A program made the translations under genes and the position numbers. The notes under the pieces were generated by a model. That model worked only from the letters and a program-made list of their open reading frames with translations. It had not been told where the DNA came from and did not search any database. Of a DNA stretch of 64,000 bases, positions 1 to 10,914 are shown one piece after another; position 1 is the stretch's first letter; the number at the start of each line of letters is the position of its first letter. This DNA comes from Armigeres subalbatus (lineage: Eukaryota > Arthropoda > Insecta > Diptera > Culicidae): contig NC_085140.1 in assembly GCF_024139115.2 (NCBI RefSeq), forward strand, positions 161,288,452-161,352,451. The letters run 5' to 3'.

Positions 1-1390
1 ATCAAGTTTTCAGGCGATTTTCCGGTGTATATATGCAAAGATACAGCACAGAGATATGTTTTGCCGCTCGAGTATGCAGTTCTCGAATGCCTGGCGTCGG
101 AGCTTTCGGGGTGTCCCGAAAATGTCATTCGATGATACGGGATTGGGCCTATTGAAACAAATTCCTGCTATAGGGATTGTTTGCATATGTATATCTGGAG
201 AATTAATAATTTTTGGTTTTAGTAACGTTTCAATCACGTATAGATCAATCAATTCGAATTGGAATGCATGTACGCATAATGCATCTGGAAGTTAAAAATT
301 CTAATAATTTTAGCTCTTAGTATAATGTACGTAGAAGCACACGAAATTTAAAAAATACAAACATTGTTTGGAGATACACAAAATTACTCCGGCTTGGATT
401 AATTAACGTTCATTGTAAGGGAAATGTGGTCAATATGAGTTTCTAAACAAACCTTGAGGGTGATTTCATACAAAAATAGTATTTTCGAAGTTTTTACCAA
501 TACCAATAGTCTAATACATCAATTAATTTATGGTCCCAAAGCTTCCATGAAAAACTGACATTGTTGCAAAATTGAATTTTACTACAAATTGTATTTCCAT
601 CTAAAATGGACGACTGAGGGCAAAATGGGCCATACAAAATACGACGGTGGAACCAAGATCGACATAGGAGCAGGGATTAAGAAGGCTACACACTGGATTT
701 TTTAAACCGGTATCTCAGCAATTCAATAAATTTTTACCCAGATTCGCACAGCCGAACCCCAGCAAACATGTTTTTCGCCGAGATATGATGTTGAAAATCA
801 GCAAATAATTTACCAAAAATCAGCTAGCAAACGTCATTTATGCCGGGATATAAGTTTTCATTTTACTGGGCACACGGCTCCGAGCTGCAAAAAACTGAGT
901 GTGTAGGGCTGCATTTACGAGTTTACGAAATATATGGATATCCAATCAGATTAGTGCGTTGAGCACAAAATTTCTAATATTCAACTCTAACGTAAAATCT
1001 ATGTTGTTATATGCAAGCCTCACAACTGGATCTCAAATGCTGAGCCCCCCATCGACGATGCCTACAACAAACCAAAATCAACAGAAATTCGGCCACACAT
1101 TACGAAAGAGCAGAGACGAAATCTGAGGGCAAAGCGACGGTGCCTCAACTAATATAGGAAGTCGAGAGGAAACTGACCTGCACACTTTTTCGAGCGAAAT
1201 AATTTTTTTTCGCAAATGAGTGAAACGATGCGTTTTAGCATGAAAAACTCAAACGTGATGCATACCTTTAAATTCGGAAACGAGTTTGCTCGTGCGGGAG
1301 GTGTAATTGATTAAGATTTTTGGTTTTTCCAACTCTGCTCTGGTCGGAAATTCTGAATGCAATCTTCCACACATTGATGAGGATGTTAGT
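1..1390. other. No recognisable gene
   Basis: AT-rich sequence with short unconvincing open frames only. The best is an 80-residue minus-strand frame at 10-252, open to the window edge side, which I do not recognise. Around 700-860 there are stretches resembling dispersed mosquito repeats, but no borders can be set. Confidence 0.5.
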
Positions 1391-1780
1391 CCCAAACATT
1401 GACTAAAATAAAAACTCTCAAAAAAAAAATAGATTTTTTCATAAAAAGTTGCCAATGAAGAAATCAGGGAAAGAATTTTCCACAAAACGATAAATAAACC
1501 CTTTTGAAAGCAAAAATTTCAATTATAAAAGAAGAATTTTCCATGAAGAAATCGAAATGTTCCATTGAAAAAAAAATCTTTGTGTAAAATTGTTCTTTTG
1601 TAATTGCAACTTTTGCTTTTGAAAGTGTTTATTTATTTCTGTTTTGTGGAAAATTCTTCATTGCTTATAATATTGCATTATTTGCAGTTATTTGTTGCTT
1701 ATTCTATTGGCATTTTCTTATTTTTGTGTGAAAAAACTTCTATTTTTTTATGGAAATTTTATTTTGCTGACCCAAACATT
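1391..1780. mobile_element. Foldback MITE with 10-bp target-site duplication
   Basis: The stretch 1401-1770 is an imperfect inverted repeat with arms of about 150 bp around a centre near 1553-1572. For example, the left arm GAATTTTCCACAAAAC (near 1475) returns inverted near 1645-1660. The identical 10-mer CCCAAACATT flanks it at 1391-1400 and 1771-1780, which fits a target-site duplication. A 9-10 bp duplication and long inverted arms are known for Mutator-like elements, so I infer a non-autonomous MULE-type element. No coding capacity is visible, and the outermost ends match only weakly. Confidence 0.6.
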
Positions 1781-2500
1781 ATATATTGATTCTATGCATA
1801 ATTACAGTTAATCTGGCAATACCAGAGTGGTAACCGTTCTCATGCTCATGCTTCTAGAGAAGAGCATTTCATATTCAGTCGCTAGATGACAGTTTTGACG
1901 CTGTCTTCTCCTAGAAGCAATATTTCAATTTCATTGTTTGAAGCTATAAACGTTGTAAAAAGCTAAAAATTTTGGAGTTCAAACGATTTAGAATTAAAAT
2001 TAAAATAAAATAATGGAATTTCATGAATATTTTTCATATGTTTTGTACACTGCACGAGAAAACACAAAAGGGCTCAAATAAGTATTGCAATATCTATATT
2101 AAATATTGGTACAACTCGAAAAAAAATTGATAATTTTAGATCTTACATATTCGCGATTCTGCACCCTCGGATTTCACTAAGAATGAAGGAACCATGAGTA
2201 AGTGCAGCAGGTAGGAAGACAGTTTATTCCTACAGACTGCGAATATCACCTTATGAGCATCTTGAAGGACTAGATAACCTGTATAAGTTAGCACTTCAAA
2301 ATTGCTTTGATTCTAGAAAGATGTGATATTTTCATTTGTTATAATCTGTAGGCAAACGCAATGCAAGGAGCACGGGCAAGCAGGCAAAATTAATTAAATA
2401 ATTACCCCGAGTGGCCACCAAATAGCAATTTTAAAAAAATCCTATGAAGCAACGTTTTGTTTATATAATGAACAATATAGACTGTTCCAGAATAACAACA
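1781..2500. other. Unassigned, AT-rich
   Basis: No gene. CTCATGCTCATGCTT near 1840 resembles the hexamer tail of the tRNA-headed SINE that ends near 38935 and may be the end of another copy, but no head is present upstream. Confidence 0.35.
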
Positions 2501-2580
2501 GGCTTGGTGGTCACATGGCTTCTTCTGCCCACTTCTGCCTTATACGCAGGAGGTCGTGGGTTCAATCCCAGGCCCGTTCC
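2501..2580 (+). mobile_element. tRNA-headed SINE relic (head only)
   Basis: The stretch reads like a tRNA: an A-box-like stretch near 2505-2520, an anticodon arm TCTGC-CTTATAC-GCAGG (anticodon position TAT), and a B box GGTTCAATCCC at 2539-2549. The 5' acceptor strand does not pair with the 3' side, so this is not a functional tRNA. The same head occurs at the 5' end of longer SINE-like units at 33870-34296 and 38122-38935. Here the body is lost within about 10 bases of a LINE fragment. Confidence 0.6.
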
Positions 2581-2587
2581 ATTCCTT

Positions 2588-3316
2588 CTATTTTATATCT
2601 TTCCAAACCGCTTGGCTAATATATCTTCTTTCTTCTAATGTCTGCAGCCGCTGTAGCTTGCAACGATCTTCGTAGGGCGGTTGATTCTGCGGATCACTCC
2701 AAAGAAGATTCCGAAGTGCTTGTTTGACAAACTTTCTTTGAATAGCCTCAAATCTCAAAATCCACGACGGCTGATATGGACACCATATAACGGAGCACGA
2801 TTCCAATATAGAGCGCACTAGTGCACAGTATAACGACCGAAGACAAAGAGGATCACGAAATTCGCTGACCAGTTTGAAAATAAAACCCAGCTGCCTGTTG
2901 GCCTTGAATATAATGCTTTCATAGTGGAGTCGGTAAGAAGAAGCTGGATCGAGGATGGCTCCCAGGTCACGAATATGATCAGTGCACTCCAGATGCTAAT
3001 TCAAGTTGTTATAGTTATGTAGAATTGGCCGTAGTTTCCGGTGAAATGTTATGAAGGTGCATTTTGCAATACTAAGAGTTAGTTTGTTTTTGGAGCACCA
3101 TTCAACGAAAACATTTAATAGTCCTTGTAGCAGATAGCAGTCTTGGATACTGTTGACTACAATGAAGATTTTCCCATCATCTGCATAGAATAACCGATAG
3201 CCTGGGGGCAATAGCCTGGACAGTTCGTTGATGAAGATTTTTTGAGAAACGCCGGATTTATTCAAGAAGAATTCCGATGAATGATTACCGATTTTAACGC
3301 ACATCTCACAGTTCAT
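2588..3316 (-). pseudogene. CR1/T1-like LINE reverse transcriptase fragment
   Basis: Minus-strand translation gives the second half of a non-LTR reverse transcriptase. It has a degraded GVPQ-equivalent (GVSQ), then LFYADDGKIF with the catalytic YADD, CSKNKLTLSIAKC, the KANRQLGFI stretch, and the SLYCALVRSILESCSVIW and RRKFVKQALR thumb/connector motifs. The protein is spread over at least two frames (frames change between 2818 and 2995) and lacks the endonuclease and N-terminal RT. It is clearly related to the longer minus-strand element at 5378-7427. A dead fragment. The clade is inferred from motif style, not from a tree. Confidence 0.8.
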
Positions 3317-3695
3317 TATAATGTTCCATGAACATTTCGATGCATCCTATAGATAAGAACCATTTAATAAACGTGATGTAAGTTTTCTGAGAATTTAGCG
3401 TCTAGTTTAGAAAATATTTAGCTTCTATTTTGTGACAGGAAAAAAGGCTTTGCACAAATTGATCATTTTTTGGTGCCATTTTTTTTTTGAAAAATCACCT
3501 AGTAAAAAACGTAGAGCTATTAGATCAGTCAAATTTTTATTGGAAGTGTATATGAATGTTAGGGCAGCAGGGACTATGTCCAAGGGCTTGACGATCCCTC
3601 TTCAGGCCATCTGCGAGTTGTGGGGCTTACCTAGGATGTGGTGGGGCTTGACAGTGGGCCCTGTTAAATTCCTATGAAAAGCTGCATGTATCCGC
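3317..3695. other. Unassigned
   Basis: AT-rich spacer between the antisense LINE fragment and the RTE endonuclease piece. No motif recognised. Confidence 0.4.
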
Positions 3696-4215
3696 AAGTA
3701 GGCCTAACCAAAGCGACCGTGTGCCGCTCAAAGCGCACAGGCCCAAGTCCTGTTGTTAGGTGGAACGCTAAACTTCGACGTCGTGGCGCTGCAGGAGATT
3801 TGCTGGACAGGACAGAAAGTGTGGAAAAGCGGGCATCGAGCGGCTACCTTCTACTAAAGCTGTGGCTGTGGCAGCCAATCAACGCAAGGATGTGCAAGCT
3901 GAGGATTAAAGGCCGTTTCTTCAACTATAGCATCATCAACGTGCACTGCCCACACGAAGGGAGACCCGACGACGAGAAAGAAGCGTTCTACGCACAGCTG
4001 GAGCAGACATACGATGGATGCCCACTGCGGGACGTCAAAATCGTCATCGGTGACATGAACGCACAGGTAGGAAGGGAGGAAATGTATAGACCGGTCATCG
4101 GACCGGACAGTCTGCACATCGTATCGAATGACAACGGCCAACGATGCATAAACTTCGCAGCCTCCCGCGGAATGGTAGTCCGAAGCACCTTCTTTCCCCG
4201 CAAAAATATCCACTA
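3696..4215 (+). pseudogene. RTE-like LINE endonuclease fragment (copy 1, 5' part)
   Basis: Encodes the apurinic-type endonuclease of an RTE-like non-LTR element. The N-terminal motif FDVVALQEICWTGQKVW is read in one frame (about 3770-3830). The next part is read in another: INVHCPHEG, the catalytic VIGDMNAQVGRE, CINFAASRGMVVRSTFFPRKN. It stops at 4214. The frame change near 3860, with loss of several tens of residues, shows it is inactive. Sequence ends exactly where copy 2 (from 61339) continues with the C-terminal endonuclease and RT. The remaining C-terminal half of this copy is probably the segment at 7428-9022, the intervening piece being lost. Confidence 0.8.
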
Positions 4216-4704
4216 GGCCACATGGCAGACTTGGCATTGGTCATGACTCATGACAGTCATTGGTATGCTTAGTTTTTTCTCCTATTAGTCGTCGTCACCA
4301 AATGCAACGCTAGCAACCATATCTCTTACCCAAAAGCCATAACATCGCGACCTAGAAACCACTGGTAACCATAATAAGTTTTTTTTCATTCCTTGACCTT
4401 CAGTGGCTCTGACCATTTTTAGTTTGATGGTTGCGACCAATATGTTCTCCACCTTTTATCAATCTATTAATAGCTTATGTAAACACTTTTGCTACAGCTC
4501 ACACTAGTTCAATTCGTCAAGAAACTATCCAATATAAACTAAAACTAATATATATCAAGATAAGGATCCATTAAAAATTCAATTAATTACAGTAAAAAAT
4601 ATTGATTAAAAATATACTGCAGGATCGAATTCAGGACCTCAAGATCTGCTGGCTGAAATGCTAGCATTTGTGCCAAGGGGCAACTAACTCTAAACTTTCA
4701 ACAG
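4216..4704. other. Unassigned AT-rich spacer
   Basis: No coding signal and no clear repeat borders. Confidence 0.4.
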
Positions 4705-4926
4705 TAGGGGAAGTGCACCGGTTTTGGCCACCTTAGTGCCTAATTTGGCCAACCCTGAAAAATACACATTTATCCAAAATAATCGGTCAGTTAAAAGCAG
4801 CGTAGAAGCGTGAGAGATATATCTCTTGTTGGAACTAATAAAACCCTCGTAAATTGCATTATTTTTGGAGTTATTCGCAAAATTGGCCAAATTAGGAACA
4901 TGGCCAAAACCGGTACAGTTCCCCTA
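4705..4926. mobile_element. Tc1/mariner-type MITE, 218 bp
   Basis: Terminal inverted repeats: GGGGAAGTGCACCGGTTTTG at the left end (4707 on) and, read on the other strand, GGGGAACTGTACCGGTTTTG at the right end (4924 back). The inverted similarity continues through GGCCA and CTAATTTGGCC. TA dinucleotides at 4705-4706 and 4925-4926 fit a TA target duplication. Size and GGGGAA tips resemble the 216-bp element at 48305-48520. No transposase. Confidence 0.75.
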
Positions 4927-5380
4927 TCCAGAAATACTAACAAATACTAGCGAAAAACTACGTCGTATGTTAAATTGATCAAAGAGCCCTGGTTGGGAAA
5001 GTATGAAACACAACGTCACCCAGCCGATACAGTCCAACCAGTTTTAGGTAACACATGATTTCAGTCTCCTTTTAGTTCTTAACAAATCACTGAACGACTA
5101 TTTCGAACACTATTACTTTTTGAGCAATCTTTAGGGCCCATGTTTTGGTTTGATGGCGTTATAAATATTGAAATGTTTTAAATTTGTCTAGAATCTGCAG
5201 AAGGTAGAAATCAGGTTATTCCAATACAGGGGATCACTGTGTTTCATCAACTAACTGATAAATGCCATAACAACCAAACTAGCAACCGTTTCTTTGTTTA
5301 ACGAAAATCGTGGATACTAGAAATATCACGAAATACTATTGCGAGACAATGAGTAATATTATCGCAAAGTTTAGAGTTAC
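4927..5380. other. Unassigned
   Basis: No gene or repeat border recognised. Confidence 0.35.
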
Positions 5381-5484
5381 TTATTTATTTATTTATTTAT
5401 TTATTTAGTGCTGATCCATCTGACTAGAATGTCTTAATGAATAAAATACTCTACATAACTTGTCATAACACACGATAATTACAC

Positions 5485-6330
5485 CTACAGCAATGACGAA
5501 CGACAAATCTTCTTTTTGAAGCGCGTGCTTATTTGGTTGAAATCGAAAAGATCCTCAACTACCGTGAACGTCCGGATCATCGACGATAGTGGCTCATTGT
5601 AGCCGAACGCCGTTCGATGGAACCTGTCTTGTAGTAGTGATCGTTGCCGGAGAGGACGTTGAATTGCGCGGAAGTCCAGAAGCGCAAGCAGCTGCGGAGA
5701 ATCAATTTCGTTGTTCAGTACCTTGGCAACGAATGTTGCCTGCTGAATTTTTCTTCTTCTTTCAAGGGTGTCCATACCAAGCAGTTTACAGCGATCAGGG
5801 TAAGCTGGAAGATTCAATGGGTCACGCCAGGGCAAACTACGTAATGCCAACCGAATGAACCTCCGCTGAACACGTTCAATCCTTAGGGACCATGATACAT
5901 CATTTGGCGTCCAGATAACAGAAGCGGTCTCAAGGATAGGTCGTACAAGCGCACAATACAGAGACTTCAAGCAATATGGATCGGTAAAGTCTTTGGCAAT
6001 TTTAGCAATAAAGCCCAGCTGACGATTTGCTTTGGAGATTATCGCTGTATAATGAGAATTGAATGTCAGCTTTGGATCCAACATGACTCCTAGATCGGAC
6101 ACCATCTCAACTCTTTCAAGTATCGTGTCGTCTATCCGATAATCGAACAATATTGGCTCCTTAAATCGATGGAACGTCATCACGGAACATTTCGGAACAC
6201 TGATAATAAGTCGGTTCCGATGGCACCAGGCAACGAACAGATCCAGCAAACTCTGTAATCGGTGACAATCATCAGCCGATCGTATCACCAAAAAAAAAAA
6301 TTCAGATCGTCTGCATAGATGATTTTGCAA
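5485..6330 (-). pseudogene. LINE RT C-terminal half, frameshifted
   Basis: C-terminal part of the reverse transcriptase of the element at 5381-7427. It picks up directly after YADD with SADDCHRLQSLLDLFVAWC and runs through KANRQLGFIAKIAKDF, CALVRPILETASVIW and RRFIRLALRSLPWRD to a stop at 5485. It is one frame off from the upstream half. The switch lies in a run of ten A on the plus strand at about 6291-6300, so one indel there accounts for the break. Otherwise the frame is clean for 281 residues, which suggests fairly recent loss. Confidence 0.85.
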
Positions 6331-7427
6331 TCAAGTCCTAGTTTTGCAGCGACATCGTTGAAGTATAACGTGAACAACAAGGGCCCCAAGTTGCTTCCCT
6401 GGGGCACACCAGAACCACTGCAGAAGGACGATGAAACGCAGGAATCAATTTTCACTCGTAGTTTTCTTCCAGTTAGGTAAGAGCTCAACCATGATGCAAA
6501 TTTAGTTGAGATACCGAGACGAAAAAGTTTGATCAGCAGCATACTATGGTCGATCTTATCAAAGGCTGCTTTCAAGTCAGTGTAGATAACATCTACTTGA
6601 GCCTTGCTTTCCATGGCATACACGCACGTGTTAGTAAAAACTAACAAGTTCGTAGTGACCGATCTTCCTGGCATAAAACCGTGCTGATCGGTTGAGATGT
6701 AGTTCTTCGATTTACTAAGAATCACATAACTGACGATTATTTCGAATAGCTTGGACGCAGCTGATAAGCTAGTTATCCCCCTGTAGTTTCTGACTTCCTT
6801 TCTGTCACCATTTTTGAAGATAGGAAACATATAGGATTGCTTCCAAATCTCCGGAAAGATGCCATCATCGAGTGAGCGGGAGAAAATAGAAGCGAGAGGC
6901 TCGGCGAAAACAGTGGAGCAGCGACAAAATATAACAGATGGAATCCCATCTGGACCCGGAGACAGAGAGCTTTTCAACTTTTTAGCAGCAGCGATGACCA
7001 TTGCCGGGGTGACCACGAATGTTGTTAGTCTAATCAAGTCCAATGGAACGTCTAACGAGGCGGATGCAGCTTCAGCGTCGGTGGCAGAGCTTTGATTGAA
7101 TACGGATTCAAAAAATCTTGCAAAGAGTTCACAACATTTCGCAGATGTTTTCGCTTCAGCGTTGTCATATACCACATTCTTTGGAATAGATGAGTTATTC
7201 CTTTTACTGTTGACGAACTTCCAAAAGCCTTTGGGATTACGCTTGAGATTGGTTTGCACTCTCATTACGTGGGCCTTATACAAATCCGAATTCAAGCTGC
7301 GGTAAGCATTACTAGCACATAGGAAACGAAGTTTGCTCTCCAGAGACCGTTGCGCACGATGCTTTCGTTGACTGGTATTTCTTTCGCGTTTCAGCTTTCT
7401 AAGTAACGAGGTACTAAGTAAACCGTT
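6285..7427 (-). pseudogene. LINE RT N-terminal half
   Basis: Open for about 380 residues with the fingers and palm of a non-LTR reverse transcriptase. Visible landmarks in order are the PDGIPS block, the NYRGITSLS block, the FMPGRS block, DLKAAFDKIDH (first catalytic Asp) and the YADD box. It ends in FFFW just after YADD because of the homopolymer indel described for its other half. No intact start codon exists: the element is 5'-truncated at about 7427, where RTE sequence begins. Confidence 0.85.
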
Positions 7428-9022
7428 CACGTAAGGGCCACGTGCCGCAGCCTGATATGTGTAAAGACATAAACGGGAACCATGTTACGAACGAGCGTGA
7501 GGTGATCCAAAGGTGGCGACAGCACTACGAAGAACACCTGAATGGCGATGTGGCAGACGCGTGCAGGACATAATTTTACCGGCTCCGGATCTCCAAGAAA
7601 ACCCAGGAGGATATTGGCCGGCTGGAGAACAACAAAGCCCCTGCGGTTGATCAACTACCAGGAGAGCTATTTAAACATGGTGGAGAGGTACTGGCTTGAG
7701 CGCTGTACTGGGTCATTACCAAGATTTGGGAGGAGGAAGTTTGCCACAGGAGTGGATGGGAGGTGTCGTGTGTCCCATCTACAAAAAGGGCGATAAGCTG
7801 GATTGTAGCAACTACCGCGCAATCACATTGCTGAACGCCGCCTACAAGGTACTCTCCCAAATTTTATGCCGTCGACTAGCACCAATTGCAAGGGCGCTCG
7901 TTTCGAAACTCGCTTCGAAACGCACAGAGGGTTAGGGGCCGTACACATATTACGTAAGCACTTTCGGGGGGGTCGGCTGATTTCATACGCGCCATATAAA
8001 TAAAAAATAATTTGTATGGTAAAATTCTTACATGGGGGGAGGGGGAATCGAAAAACCCAGAAAAATTTCTTACGTTATAAGTGTACGACCCCTTACGGCA
8101 AGGTGATGATCTTTCGTGTCTGCTATTCAACATCGCTTTGGAAGGAGTAATACGAAGAGCAGGGATTAACACAATTGGTACAATTTTCAATAAGTACGTC
8201 CAGCTTCGCCGACGACCTAGATATTATGGCACGTAGCTTTGAGAAGATGGAGGAAGCCTACATCAGACTGAGGGAAGTCAAGCGGATCGGACTAGTCATC
8301 AACACGTCGAAGACGAAGTACATGATAGGAAGAGGTTCAAGAGAAGACAATGTGAGCCACCCACTGCAAGTTTGCATCGGTGGTGACGACGTCGAGGTGG
8401 TAGAAGAATTTGTGTACTTAGGCTCACTGGTGACTGCCGAAAATAATACCAGCAGAGAAATTCGGAGACGCATAGTAGCTGGAAATCGTACGTACTGTGG
8501 ACTCCGCAAGACGCTCCGATCGAATAAAGTTCACCGCCGTACCAAACTGACAATCTACAAAACGCTCATTAGACCGGTAGTCCTCTACGGACACGAGACC
8601 TGGACGATGCTCTTGGAGGACCAACGCGCACTTGGAGTTTTCGAAAAAAAAGTGCTGCGTACCATCTATGGTGGGGTGCAGATGGCGGACGGTACGTGGA
8701 GGAGGCGAATGAACCACGAGTTGCATCAGCTGTTGGGAGAACCATCCATCGTTCACACCGCGAAAATCTGAAGGCTGCGGTGGGCCGGGCACGTAGCCAG
8801 AATGTCGGACAGTAACCCGGTGAAAATGGTTCTCGACAACGATCCGACGGGCATAAGAAGGCGCGGTGCGCATTGGGCAAGGTGGATCGATTAGGTGGAA
8901 GATGACTTGCGGACCCTCCGTAGACTGCGTGGTTGGCGACGTGTAGCCATGGACCGAGCCGAATGGAGAAGACTCTTATATACCGCTCAGGCCACTTCGG
9001 CCTTAGTCTGAATAAATAAATA
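7428..9022 (+). pseudogene. RTE-like LINE copy 1, RT and 3' end, interrupted
   Basis: Starts abruptly at TTCACGTAAGGGCCACGTGC, matching copy 2 at about 61979. Readable blocks are the region before RT with stops, [28 protein letters not shown], and [21 protein letters not shown] roughly 280-bp deletion then removes the palm A motif, compared with copy 2. After it come a MITE, SFADDLDIMARSFEKMEEAY with catalytic FADD, INTSKTKYM, FVYLGSLVTAEN, RPVVLYG, and the C-terminal motifs RLRWAGHVARMSDSNP and DRAEWRRLLYTAQAT. It ends with AATAAATAAATAATAATA near 9010-9022. Such short tandem tails suit RTE-clade elements (JAM1 is the known Aedes member). Inactive through deletion, frameshifts and stops. Confidence 0.85.
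7932..8095. mobile_element. 158-bp MITE with TTA target duplication inside RTE copy 1
   Basis: Terminal inverted repeats are GGGGCCGTACACATATTACG at the left tip (7935 on) and, read inverted, GGGGTCGTACACTTATAACG at the right tip (8092 back), both followed by TAAG. TTA flanks both ends (7932-7934 and 8093-8095). RTE copy 2 has the empty site at about 62690 (GAGGGTTACGGCAAG), which proves the borders. A 3-bp TTA duplication suggests the PIF/Harbinger superfamily. G-runs lie inside both ends. A related sequence with ATTACGTAAGCA and G-runs sits at the right window edge. Confidence 0.88.
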
Positions 9023-10810
9023 ATAATAGGAATGTTACTATTGTCGTCTAGAAGTGGTTGTATTTATGTGGCGAAGGTTAGAAAACCTCGAAACGATACA
9101 AAACTTTTTCAAGGGAAATAATAATAAATTGATGCCAGCGTGGTATGAAAATCATATAACTTTGAAGTATAGTATATGTTGAGGTTCAATAAAAATCCAG
9201 TCATGATCCACCACTGAATAAATAAAGCAGAAAAATACGAAATAAGTGAACACGAGGGGTAACATTTATTTGACGATATTCGAAGGGACTCCATGTGAAT
9301 TTCAAATGCCTCGATTTCTCCTTTGGTTACAATATTTTAAGATTTGACACCTGTAATGCTTGGTAAATAAGTATAATGCCTACATGCAATGTATTTAGTG
9401 TGGAGAAATTTGAAGAACCTACTTGAAACTGCAGGTGAAGGAAAAATCAAAGCCGTGTGAAGGAAAAAATCCTAAAACATGACTAATATTCCATGAAATC
9501 GGCAAAACTAGACACTAGAAGAAAGCAGGTAAGATAATAAATTATACGTAGCCAAAAACTTGTGAAAAAATTGAAAAAAATTCAAAATACTTTTAAAAAA
9601 ACATGTGTGGCTATAATTTCTGGAATAGCCTATACATATAATAATCTGGTAAAAAAATAATGTAATATCAATCCTTTAACCATAGGTAACCAGTAACGGG
9701 TCTGGTGCCAATGAGGAGTACTTCAAAACTTAAGTGGCTAATGATTTAGAACAGTCGTACCTTCAGAAATTTCTATATCCAGCTACTCTTCCGGATGTTC
9801 TGCATTTTCCTGATGTCCACCCTTTGACGGGATTATCTTTAATGACCAAGGAACTAACAAGATTTTCTTCCGAAGGCCTTTCATAAACAACTTTTCTGAA
9901 AACACCATCTTTCTAGGTTAAAAGTTCCGATATAGGTCATCTCGAATTCTATAATTGCGATGTTAATAAACTTCCATAAAGGGGTTTCGGTGTTCAATAA
10001 TATCCGAGCGTGGAAAGTAAATGATTCTTCTCATATTGTGTTCAGATTCTGATAAAGGCTCGGTGCGATTAGAACTGCACCGCACAATTTTTAAGCGTCG
10101 TCGCCGCTATCATTTTTAACAGGCACGCCGCTGCAACTTTTTGACAGCAACGCCGTGCCGTAGTCTGGATGTGGTTTTTGGGGATCATATTCCTCCCTAA
10201 ATTTATTAGAAGAAAAATTTCGTTCAAACCCTTATATATTTGAAAAGTTTCGGCTGCGCTTCTGAACAAAACATGACAATCAAACCACTAGGAATTACAG
10301 TAGTTACATAGAATTACGTCTTTCGGTAAGATAGGGGGATCATTCCAAAGTTTCAAATTTGGGACTGTCACGATAAGGTGTCAGTAAGTAAAAGCCAATA
10401 ACTCAGCAGTTTTTCAACGTGTTCTGGAGATTTTGGTATAAATTGATCAGTTAACTTTCTAAGTTAATACAACTATTGTAAACAATTGTTTCAATGCATT
10501 TAACTATTGAAAATGCAATTTCAACAGGTAGTTATCAAGTTTCACTTTTACAGTAAATTGCCTGCAATGAACATGCACAAAATAATTGAATTTCGGATGC
10601 ACTATCGGACGATACATAATCTTACGTAATTTTACGTTGAATGTGTGGTCGTGTCTTCAATACAACCTTCTACTTTTTAAATTACTTATTGGGTTTGATC
10701 TTTGGATTCTTGTAAACATGATACATAATCATTGCAATCTAAAGACCCAAATTGGATACGTTATCGCCAAATGTTTCAAGCCTCTCAAGAATTAAATGGA
10801 GCATGGAGGA
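9023..10810. other. Unassigned
   Basis: AT-rich, no coding signal. Short open frames lack recognisable domains, and no repeat with definable borders is seen. Confidence 0.4.
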
Positions 10811-10855
10811 AATGGAGCACATGTTGAAGATATGTCCTTTAACATGTGCTCCATT
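10811..10855. repeat. Perfect 15-bp hairpin
   Basis: AATGGAGCACATGTT (10811-10825) and its exact reverse complement AACATGTGCTCCATT (10841-10855) enclose a 15-base loop. It may be the core of a small foldback element or a chance product of local duplication. No flanking duplication is visible. Confidence 0.6.
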
Positions 10856-10914
10856 TTTGGAAACCTGAGAATTCCCCAGAGTATGACGGACTGTATGCAC
10901 AAAGAATTATCTAT

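Larger units (their letters stand above)
5381..7427 (-). mobile_element. 5'-truncated CR1/T1-like LINE with (AAAT)n tail
   Basis: Minus-strand non-LTR element. It keeps a linker and the whole reverse transcriptase, then a 3' end with tandem TTTA/AAAT units at 5381-5407, read as (AAAT)n on the element strand. The RT order is SPGPDGIPS, YRGITSLSAASKLFE, QHGFMPGRSVTTNLL, YTDLKAAFDKIDH, SGVPQGSNLGPLLF, YADDLN, then the thumb with RPILETASVIW. The endonuclease and ORF1 are missing. The apparent start Met near 7430 lies on the junction with the neighbouring RTE fragment, so it is not a real start. The GVPQGSNLGPLLF style suggests the CR1 group (Anopheles T1/Q relatives); this clade call is inference. 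Confidence 0.85.

Noticed and set aside
5589..5858. Plus-strand open frame over the antisense LINE
   Set aside because: It is the reverse strand of the RT frame at 5485-6330 and carries no domain.
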